Source: JBCKUK01 sp038924905 (GTDB lineage Bacteria; Pseudomonadota; Gammaproteobacteria; Burkholderiales; Methylophilaceae). From it: a stretch of DNA of 64,000 nt. Where the stretch lies: the NCBI GenBank assembly GCA_038924905.1, contig JBCKUK010000001.1:31769-95768 (forward strand), in the 5' to 3' direction. The translations under genes were made by a program, and so were the position numbers. The notes beneath the pieces were generated by a model. The model was given only the letters and a program-made list of their open reading frames with translations, ran no database searches and had not been told where the DNA came from. Shown one piece after another: positions 55,556-64,000 of the stretch; the first letter of the stretch is position 1; each line of letters starts with the position of its first letter.

Positions 55556-56584
55556 ATGACTTTCTCATTCAAGGACGCCTTGCAGTTACTGTTGGACGGT
55601 GTTGACCTTTCGCACTCTCAAATGCTGGCTATCATGCAACAGATGATGAGTGGTGAACTGACGCCGGTGCAGATTGCAGGTTTGCTGGTGGCACTGCGCA
55701 TGAAAGGCGAAACGGTAGAAGAAATTGCCGCCGCCGCCGAAGTGATGCGCAGCCTGTCTACCAAAGTGAAAATATCTGAAACCACGCACTTGGTTGATAC
55801 CTGCGGCACCGGTGGCGACGGCATTCAGACCTTTAACGTTTCAACTATTTCTGCATTTGTCGCGGCAGCGGCAGGTGCCAAGGTCGCCAAGCATGGCGGG
55901 CGTTCTGTGTCATCCACTTGCGGCAGCGCAGATGTGCTTGAGGTATTGGGCGTGAATGTGAATTTAACGCCCGAACAAGTTGCCAAATGCGTGGATGAAA
56001 TCGGTATTGGCTTTATGTTCGCCCCCAACCATCACACTGCGATGAAGCACGCAGCGCCGGTGCGGCGCGAGCTTGGCGTGCGCACAATGTTTAACTTGCT
56101 TGGCCCACTGACTAATCCGGCAGGCGCCAAACGGCAGGTGATGGGTGTGTTTGATCGCAATCTTACGGTTAAGCTGGCTCAGGTACTGGGGCAGCTTGGC
56201 AGCGAACATGTGCTGGTGGTGCATGGCGCAGACGGCATGGATGAAATCTCATTCTCCGGTGACACTTATGTGGCCGAGTTGAAGAATGGCCAGGTGCAAG
56301 AATATGTCGTCAATCCGCAGCAGTTCGGCCTGGCGCTGCATGACGTAAAAAGCATACGCGTGCAAAGCGCAGAGGAATCCAAATCGATTATTCTGGATGT
56401 GTTGGCGGGCAAAAAAGGCGCAGCAAGGGACATCGTCCTGCTTAATGCGGGCGCGGCAATTTATGTGGCAGGATTGGTTGCAAGCATGAGAGAAGGCATC
56501 GAGCGCGCAGGCCAGGTGATTGATAATGGCGACGCAAAGCATAAACTGGAACAATTGACTGCCATGTCGCAGCAGACGGCATAG
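55556..56584 (+). CDS. trpD: Anthranilate phosphoribosyltransferase
   Basis: 342 residues from the ATG at 55556 (a TTG stands just before it). Motifs are [35 protein letters not shown] and [37 protein letters not shown]. It adds phosphoribose to anthranilate. It starts about 10 bases after trpG and ends 1 base before trpC. Confidence 0.97.
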   Translation: MTFSFKDALQLLLDGVDLSHSQMLAIMQQMMSGELTPVQIAGLLVALRMKGETVEEIAAAAEVMRSLSTKVKISETTHLVDTCGTGGDGIQTFNVSTISAFVAAAAGAKVAKHGGRSVSSTCGSADVLEVLGVNVNLTPEQVAKCVDEIGIGFMFAPNHHTAMKHAAPVRRELGVRTMFNLLGPLTNPAGAKRQVMGVFDRNLTVKLAQVLGQLGSEHVLVVHGADGMDEISFSGDTYVAELKNGQVQEYVVNPQQFGLALHDVKSIRVQSAEESKSIILDVLAGKKGAARDIVLLNAGAAIYVAGLVASMREGIERAGQVIDNGDAKHKLEQLTAMSQQTA

Positions 56585-56585
56585 C

Positions 56586-57374
56586 ATGTCTGACATCCTG
56601 AAAAAAATTCTTGATACCAAGCACGCTGAAATAATAGCAGCGATGCTTGCAAAGCCGCTAGCGAACATTCGTAAAGAAGCAGATATGGCTCCACCCCCGC
56701 GTGACTTTGCTGGTGCTATTCACGCTAAATTAGTGGCGAACAAACCTGCGGTCATCGCCGAAATTAAAAAAGCCAGCCCATCCAAAGGCGTGATTCGTGA
56801 GGACTTCAATCCCGCAGAAATTGCAAAAAGCTATGAAAAAGGCGGCGCAGCATGTTTGTCTGTTTTGACGGACGAGCAATATTTTCAAGGTAGCGCGCAG
56901 TATCTTAAACAGGCACGCGCGGCAGTTAAGTTGCCAGTGCTGCGTAAGGATTTTATGATAGACCCATACCAGGTTTACGAGTCACGTGCGATGGGCGCTG
57001 ATTGTATTTTGCTGATTGTGGCAGCGCTGGAGTTGGCCAAAATGCGTGAGCTGGAAAATATTGCCAGCAGCCTTGGTATGGCGGTACTGGCAGAAGTGCA
57101 TGATGGCGACGAGTTGGAACTGGCGCTGCAATTGGAAACCCCGCTCATCGGCATCAACAACCGCAATCTGCGTACTTTTGAGGTCACGCTCGATACTACG
57201 CTAACCTTGTTGGCGCGCGTGCCGGATGATCGTTGTGTGGTCACGGAATCCGGTATTTTTACATCGCAAGACGTGGCATTGATGCAACAAAATAATGTGC
57301 ACACATTTTTGGTGGGCGAGGCATTTATGCGCCAGGCCGATCCCGGCGCGGAACTTGCCCGCGTGTTTGCTTGA
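56586..57374 (+). CDS. trpC: Indole-3-glycerol-phosphate synthase
   Basis: 262 residues, TIM barrel. Motifs are [58 protein letters not shown] and [12 protein letters not shown]. It closes the indole ring. As usual in betaproteobacteria it is not fused to TrpF. It follows trpD with no real gap. trpF, trpB and trpA are not in the window. Confidence 0.97.
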   Translation: MSDILKKILDTKHAEIIAAMLAKPLANIRKEADMAPPPRDFAGAIHAKLVANKPAVIAEIKKASPSKGVIREDFNPAEIAKSYEKGGAACLSVLTDEQYFQGSAQYLKQARAAVKLPVLRKDFMIDPYQVYESRAMGADCILLIVAALELAKMRELENIASSLGMAVLAEVHDGDELELALQLETPLIGINNRNLRTFEVTLDTTLTLLARVPDDRCVVTESGIFTSQDVALMQQNNVHTFLVGEAFMRQADPGAELARVFA

Positions 57375-57389
57375 GCATAGACTGCCTGA

Positions 57390-59056
<1,667 letters not shown>

Positions 59057-59074
59057 TATTCACTCCAGAAAATC

Positions 59075-61564
59075 TTAAAATAGCTGATCGTCCTGTGTTT
59101 CTTTTTGCGGTTCTTTGTTTTGTGGCTCTTTGCCAGTTTTGGGTGCAGCGTGACCGGGTATGGGAACAATGGCGGGCTCTGCTTTACGCGGTGTTTTTTC
59201 GGTGGCGTGGCCGGGTGCGGGTGTGAAAGTTGACTCAGCATCATCGCCCTCCTTTGGTGCTCCAGAGCCAGCTTCAGGGTGTCCGGGGATAGGCACGAAG
59301 TCCTGCTCTATTTGAGGTGGCGGGAATTCGCGATAGAAATATTCAAAAATGCCACTTTCATTGCCTTTCTCACGCATGCCAGCCAGCGGATCAATCTTGT
59401 AAGAGCTGATGCCTTCCGGCACCGCATATGGCTCATCAGGCACGTTTCTCAGTGCCGAGGTCATATAATCTATCCATATTGGCAATGCGGCGCGGCTGGC
59501 AGTTTCCTTGTTGCCCAAGGATTTTGGCTGGTCATAGCCCATCCAGACTATGGCTACTTGTTTTGGATTATAGCCAGCGAACCAGGCGTCAATCTGGTTA
59601 TTGGTGGTGCCGGTTTTGCCAGCGAGGTCCGAACGCCCCAGTTGTTGTGCTCTAGCAGCAGTACCAATACGCACAACATCTTGCATCATTGATGTCATAA
59701 GAAACGCATTACGGCTATCAATCACCCTGACCGCGCCATTGCCAGCCCGGCTCACCGTGGTTTGCTCAATAATTTTCCCCTGGCTGTCAGTAATTTTGCT
59801 GATGATGTAGGGCTTAACCCGATAACCGCCGTTGGCGAAGATTGCGTAGCCACCAGCCATTTGCCATGGCGTAACAGAGCCCGCCCCTAGCGCCATGGCA
59901 AGGTAAGCCGGATGGTCTTTGGGAGAAAAGCCAAAGCGCGTGATGTAATCCTGCGCATAACTGACGCCGATGGATTGCAAAATCCGAATCGACACCATGT
60001 TTTTTGATTTAGTCAGCGCGGCGCGCATTCTGATTGGACCATCATAGCTATTATCAAAGTTATGCGGCTCCCAATCCTTGCTACTGCCAATTTCACTGGC
60101 AGAAAAATACAGCGGCTCATCTTCAATGATGCTGGCTGGTGTAAAACCCTTTTCCAGCGCTGCTGAGTATATGAATGGTTTGAAACTCGAGCCAGGTTGA
60201 CGCCAGGCTTGGGTGACATGGTTGAATTTGTTGCGATTAAAGTCAAAGCCCCCGACCAGCGCCAGTACCGCACCGGTTTTAGGGTTTAGTGCGATGAGTG
60301 CAGCTTCCACTTGAGGAAGCTGTGTAATTTTCCAGGTGTCACCCATCTGAATAATGCGAATAACCGCCCCTGCCTTGAGTTTGATTTTGGCGGGGTCTTT
60401 TTCAGCTAAAGTCTTTTGCACTAATGCTAGGCCATCTCCGCTAATGTCAATACTTCTACCATTTTTGGTATGAACTTTAACTAATTTTGGGTCGGCATGA
60501 GTCACTACAGCCGGCACCAGACCATTGAATTCCTCCACACCATCAAGCGCAGTATCCCTCCAATCGGTGCCTTCCCCAGTAACAGGTACGGTCTTTTCTG
60601 GTTTGCGGTAACCCTGACGCCAGTCGTAATCAAGAATGCCTTGTACAATCGCCCTATTGGCGGCTTCCTGATTGCTCTTACGTATGGTGGTGTAAACCTT
60701 CATGCCGCTACTGTAAATATTTTCTTGATAGCGGTCATACATGGCTTGCCTGGCGATTTCTGCCACATAGTCAGCAGCCAGGTCTCTGGATAGCCTTGAT
60801 TGTTTGAATTTCAAAGGCTGTTTTATTGCTGCCTCATAAGTTGGCTGGTCAATAAAACCAAACCGATACATGTCGCGCAACACCTCATGTTGTCTGGCGA
60901 TGGCACGTTTTGGGTGGATGAAGGGATTATAGCCAGAAGGCGCTTTGGGCAAGCCGGCCAGTAGTGCAGCCTCAGCCAGATTGAGTTTATCCAGAGTTTT
61001 ACCATAATAAATTTGTGACGCTGCCGCAAATCCATAAGCACGTTGACCCAAATAAATCTGATTAATGTACAGCTCAAGAATTTGATCTTTACTCAAGCTA
61101 TGCTCAATTTTAATGGCCAGTAATGCTTCGTTTATCTTGCGCTTAAAACTTCTTTCACTGGACAAGAAGAAATTGCGTGCTACCTGCATGGTGATTGTGC
61201 TCGCCCCCTCCCTGGCACCTCCCCCGGACAGGTTGTTGACGGTGGCGCGCAATATGCCGCGGGTGTCAACGCCGCCGTGGGTGTAAAAGCGCCTATCCTC
61301 AATTGCCAGTACTGCATCTTTCATATTTTTTGGCACATTGGCTATGTTGATAAAGGCACGTCGTTCTTCACCAAATTCCCCTATTAAATAACCATCATCT
61401 GAATAGACGCGAAGTGGGACTTTGGGACGATAGTCAGTCAATGCTTCGAGCGAAGGCAATCCGGGGTAGATAAGTGTAACTGCAAGGCCTAGAAGCGCGG
61501 TCGCAACCAAGCTGAGCGTTATCAGCGCCAGGATGAGTAACTGCCACCACTTTTTTGGAAACAT
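59075..61564 (-). CDS. ponA: Penicillin-binding protein 1A
   Basis: 829 residues. Bifunctional murein polymerase: membrane anchor near residue 20, GT51 glycosyltransferase with VLAIEDRRFYTHGGVD and REGASTITMQVARNFFLS, OB-like domain, then the transpeptidase with GSSFKPFIYS, the SKN motif in TKSKNMVSI and KTGTTNNQIDAW. The last 90 residues are Pro/Glu/Lys-rich with three near repeats of the type (V/T)P(I/A)PGH, a disordered periplasmic tail. The gene is divergent from pilM, the usual betaproteobacterial and pseudomonad order. Confidence 0.96.
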   Translation of the reverse strand: MFPKKWWQLLILALITLSLVATALLGLAVTLIYPGLPSLEALTDYRPKVPLRVYSDDGYLIGEFGEERRAFINIANVPKNMKDAVLAIEDRRFYTHGGVDTRGILRATVNNLSGGGAREGASTITMQVARNFFLSSERSFKRKINEALLAIKIEHSLSKDQILELYINQIYLGQRAYGFAAASQIYYGKTLDKLNLAEAALLAGLPKAPSGYNPFIHPKRAIARQHEVLRDMYRFGFIDQPTYEAAIKQPLKFKQSRLSRDLAADYVAEIARQAMYDRYQENIYSSGMKVYTTIRKSNQEAANRAIVQGILDYDWRQGYRKPEKTVPVTGEGTDWRDTALDGVEEFNGLVPAVVTHADPKLVKVHTKNGRSIDISGDGLALVQKTLAEKDPAKIKLKAGAVIRIIQMGDTWKITQLPQVEAALIALNPKTGAVLALVGGFDFNRNKFNHVTQAWRQPGSSFKPFIYSAALEKGFTPASIIEDEPLYFSASEIGSSKDWEPHNFDNSYDGPIRMRAALTKSKNMVSIRILQSIGVSYAQDYITRFGFSPKDHPAYLAMALGAGSVTPWQMAGGYAIFANGGYRVKPYIISKITDSQGKIIEQTTVSRAGNGAVRVIDSRNAFLMTSMMQDVVRIGTAARAQQLGRSDLAGKTGTTNNQIDAWFAGYNPKQVAIVWMGYDQPKSLGNKETASRAALPIWIDYMTSALRNVPDEPYAVPEGISSYKIDPLAGMREKGNESGIFEYFYREFPPPQIEQDFVPIPGHPEAGSGAPKEGDDAESTFTPAPGHATEKTPRKAEPAIVPIPGHAAPKTGKEPQNKEPQKETQDDQLF

Positions 61565-61641
61565 AGATTTGGAGATACTAGAGTTAATTGCAGATAAGAG
61601 ACATTATATGTGGCAGGATGAGAAATTAAAAATAAAATTGC

Positions 61642-61670
61642 TTTACACCAGTTATAGTTGTTGCTAGCAT
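61642..61670 (+). promoter_or_regulatory. Sigma-70-like promoter of pilMNO
   Basis: TTTACA (61642-61647), 17-base spacer, TAGCAT (61665-61670), 57 bases before the pilM start in the divergent ponA-pilM region. Confidence 0.5.
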
Positions 61671-61727
61671 TTAAGGTAAATTATGAGTAGTGTGTGTAAC
61701 TAACCAATATTGAAAGGGAATTTCAAT

Positions 61728-62810
61728 TTGAAATTCGACTTTTTTAGTGACGGCACACCACCAGTAATCGGAGTGGACATTAGTTCTACTTCGGTAAAAA
61801 TGGTAGAGTTAGCAGAAGGGAGCAAGGGAACTTACCACCTTAAGGGCTATGCTATTGCCCCGCTAGCCAAAGATTCAGTGGTAGCCGGTAACATTATCGG
61901 ATTGGATCAAGTTGCTGATGCTGTTTCACGTGCATGGAGGATGCTTGGCTCACGCGAGAAGCGCTGTGCACTTGCATTACCCTCTGCCGCAGTGATCAGC
62001 AAAAAAGTCCTGATGGCGAAAGATTTACGTGAAGATGATATGGAGCTCCAAGTCGAAGCTGAGGCTAACCAATATATTCCGTTTCCATTGGATGAAGTAA
62101 ATATAGATTTTCAAGTGCTGGGCCCTGCACCCAGCAATGCTGATGAAGTTGAAGTATTGATTGCAGCATCCCGCAAAGAAAAAATTGAGGATCGCGTTGC
62201 GGCTGCTGAGGGCGCCGGACTCAGGGTCGTTGTGATGGATGTTGAGACCTACGCTACGGAAGCCGCTTACACCCTGGTCGCCAATCAGTTGCCAAACGGT
62301 GGCAAAGAGCAAACCGTGATGATTGTTGATATAGGCGCCTTGATGATGCATATCCATGTATTGCATGACAACCAGTCTGTCTATACACGTGAACAAACAT
62401 TTGGTGGCGGGCAATTGACGCAGGAAATTCAGCGTCGTTTCGGGCTTTCGTTAGAGGAAGCAGAGATAGAAAAGCGTAAGGGTGGGCAGTCTGGCGGCTT
62501 GCCAGACAGTTATGAGATGGAAGTCCTGCAACCATTTATCCAGTCACTAGCACTCGAAGTGGCACGCGCGATGCAGTCCTTTACCAGTTCCACCCCATAC
62601 AACCACGTCGATCATATTGTTCTGGCAGGTGGGTGTGCTTCAATACCCTCAGCAGACGTCATGGTGCAGGAGCGCACACAAGTAAATACTATTATCGCCA
62701 ATCCGTTTAATGGCATGCCACTTAATCCCAGAATCAAGCAGCAGCAGATTGTCGCAGATGCACCAGCCCTCATGATTGCTTGTGGTTTGGCAATGCGGAG
62801 TTTTAGCTGA
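61728..62810 (+). CDS. pilM: Type IV pilus assembly protein PilM
   Basis: 360 residues from a TTG at 61728 (MKFDFFSDGTPPVIGVDISSTSVKMVEL) with AAAGGGA eight bases upstream; an earlier in-frame TTG at 61710 lies before that ribosome site. Actin-like ATPase fold with GVDISSTSVK, VMIVDIGALMMHIHVL and VLAGGCASIPSADVMV. It forms a cytosolic ring under the pilus alignment complex and binds PilN. In the second motif the usual Asp-Ile-Gly is followed by Ala-Leu-Met-Met where the family often has Ala-x-x-T. It overlaps pilN by one base. Confidence 0.94.
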   Translation: MKFDFFSDGTPPVIGVDISSTSVKMVELAEGSKGTYHLKGYAIAPLAKDSVVAGNIIGLDQVADAVSRAWRMLGSREKRCALALPSAAVISKKVLMAKDLREDDMELQVEAEANQYIPFPLDEVNIDFQVLGPAPSNADEVEVLIAASRKEKIEDRVAAAEGAGLRVVVMDVETYATEAAYTLVANQLPNGGKEQTVMIVDIGALMMHIHVLHDNQSVYTREQTFGGGQLTQEIQRRFGLSLEEAEIEKRKGGQSGGLPDSYEMEVLQPFIQSLALEVARAMQSFTSSTPYNHVDHIVLAGGCASIPSADVMVQERTQVNTIIANPFNGMPLNPRIKQQQIVADAPALMIACGLAMRSFS

Positions 62811-63412
62811 TGGCACGCATTAACTTATTACCACATCGCCAGATCAAGCGCGCGGAGCGCCAGCGCCAATTCAATTTGATGCTTGTAGCTACGATGGTGG
62901 CGGGTGGCGCTATTGTGTTTGCGGGGTATACATTCATTGGCACTAAAATTGATGCACAAAGCGGGCGCAATCATCGACTGGAAGAAGCGAATGCCAAGCT
63001 GGATAAAGAAATTGCTGAAATTCAAACGTTAAAGGGGCAGATTCATGACGTTCTTTCACGTAAACAAGTGGTGGAAAATTTGCAGAGTAACCGGAGCCAG
63101 GCCGTTGTAGTGCTGGATGAAATTAGCCGGCAACTGCCAGAGGGTGTTTATCTTAAGTCAATCAAGCAGCAGCAAACCGGTGTGATTACATTACAAGGCA
63201 TCGCAGACACTAATGCGCGCGTTGCAACGTTGGTAAGGAACTTATTTTCCTCCCAGTGGATGGTATCTCCCAATCTTGTAGAAATTAAAGCAGCCAAAGT
63301 TAACAATTTAAAATATAACGATTTCACAATGAGCGTGAATTTAAAAGTTAAACAACTGCCAGAGGTGGATTCAGGCACCAAAAAAGGCAAGGGCAAGGCC
63401 AATAAATCATGA
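62810..63412 (+). CDS. pilN: Type IV pilus assembly protein PilN
   Basis: 200 residues. The N-terminus MARINLLPHRQIKRAERQRQF is the PilM-binding motif (INLLP), followed by a membrane helix (MLVATMVAGGAIVFAGYTFIG), a coiled coil and a ferredoxin-like periplasmic domain with QLPEGVYLKSIKQQ. A Lys/Gly-rich tail ends the protein. Its start overlaps pilM and its stop overlaps pilO (ATGA). Confidence 0.94.
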   Translation: MARINLLPHRQIKRAERQRQFNLMLVATMVAGGAIVFAGYTFIGTKIDAQSGRNHRLEEANAKLDKEIAEIQTLKGQIHDVLSRKQVVENLQSNRSQAVVVLDEISRQLPEGVYLKSIKQQQTGVITLQGIADTNARVATLVRNLFSSQWMVSPNLVEIKAAKVNNLKYNDFTMSVNLKVKQLPEVDSGTKKGKGKANKS

Positions 63413-64000
63413 AATTAGATGATTTAAAGAATATAGATTTTAAGAACATTGCCAACTTGCCATTGGCAATCAAGGCAGTTTTTCTTGCGATTTTGTTGGG
63501 TATGCTGGTGCTGGGGGGATACGTGGCTTTATGGAAACCCTCTTTAGAAGAGTTGAGCCTGGCAAAAACTAAAGAAGTAGAGCTAAGAAACGTGTTTTTG
63601 GACAAGAAGAAGCAGGCAATTAGTTTGGATCTATACAAACAACAGATGGTAGCTATCGAGCGTACATTCGGAGCGCTTCTCAGGCAATTGCCGGATAAGG
63701 CACAAATGGATAGCTTGTTGACGGATATTAATCAGGCTGGGCTACAGCGCGGGTTGGAGTTCGAGTTATTTAAGCCAGGCAATGAAACGACCACTGATTT
63801 TTATGCCGAAATACCTATTACAATCAAGGTGACTGGTAGTTATCATGACTTAGGTGGGTTTGCTACTGATATATCCAAGTTGTCTCGTATTGTGACCTTG
63901 AATAATCTTTCAATTAGCCCCGTAGGCAAAGATGTTCGGTTGGCAATGGATGCGGTAGCTAAAACCTATCGCTATCTTGATGAAAGTGAGATTGCGGACA
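63409..64000 (+). CDS. pilO: Type IV pilus assembly protein PilO (runs off the window)
   Basis: 197 complete codons are in the window, from the ATG at 63409 that overlaps the pilN stop. MKLDDLKNIDFKNIANLP precedes a membrane helix (IKAVFLAILLGMLVLGGYVALW), a coiled coil and the ferredoxin-like domain with RQLPDKAQMDSLLTDINQAG, FYAEIPITIKVTGSYHDLGGFATDISKLSRIVTLNNLSI and further strands. PilO pairs with PilN in the inner-membrane alignment complex; pilP and pilQ are expected next. Confidence 0.95.
   Translation, partial: MKLDDLKNIDFKNIANLPLAIKAVFLAILLGMLVLGGYVALWKPSLEELSLAKTKEVELRNVFLDKKKQAISLDLYKQQMVAIERTFGALLRQLPDKAQMDSLLTDINQAGLQRGLEFELFKPGNETTTDFYAEIPITIKVTGSYHDLGGFATDISKLSRIVTLNNLSISPVGKDVRLAMDAVAKTYRYLDESEIAD

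Overview
The window is chromosomal DNA of a Gram-negative betaproteobacterium. Gene content and order (hemA-prfA-prmC, mreBCD-mrdA-rodA-rlpA-dacC-dat-DUF493-lipB-lipA, rpe-gph-trpEGDC, metX-metW, gatCAB, pilMNO) fit the Nitrosomonadales, possibly a Gallionellaceae- or Methylophilaceae-like organism. The exact genus is inference. I see no rRNA, tRNA or CRISPR array.

Layout. Positions 1-1740 hold a minus-strand nitrogen operon (TorF-type porin, glnK, amtB) with a sigma-54 promoter and an NtrC-type enhancer. 1777-11524 runs on the plus strand: ubiK, a ComM-like ATPase, a VIT-type metal transporter, metH, mpl, a TonB protein and a thioredoxin-like ferredoxin. 11574-14903 is an accessory patch with a TauE/SafE permease, a HIT protein, what looks like one integron gene cassette between two attC-like sites, a triosephosphate isomerase and a stranded copy of the lipA 3' end. 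14857-24284 is a probable acquired island with a 2970-residue cyclic beta-1,2-glucan synthase and the remains of a polyphosphate kinase 2 gene. It lies between the intact lipA and the stranded lipA tail. 24285-34845 (minus) is lipoate synthesis plus the rod-shape and peptidoglycan elongation cluster.

34971-64000 holds gatCAB, a DUF4124 gene with a broken tail, pyrE, an exonuclease III gene, an M48-like protein that has lost both catalytic histidines, a DUF1223 gene broken by one stop codon, ampG, metX-metW, a gamma-carbonic anhydrase, msrB, an aldo/keto reductase, hemA-prfA-prmC, rpe-gph-trpEGDC with a likely trp leader peptide, hemB, ponA and the start of pilMNO.

The genes form several working groups: nitrogen uptake and sensing, methionine synthesis (metX, metW, metH) and methionine sulfoxide repair (msrB), murein synthesis and recycling (mpl, ampG, dacC, mrdA, rodA, ponA, mreBCD), tetrapyrrole synthesis (hemA, hemB) and tryptophan synthesis. 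The most unusual items are a 126-bp palindromic-arm element inserted in frame in metH (with two look-alikes in intergenic DNA), the integron-type cassette, the lipA-flanked glucan-synthase island, the trp leader, and the M48-like pseudo-peptidase with a histone-like tail.
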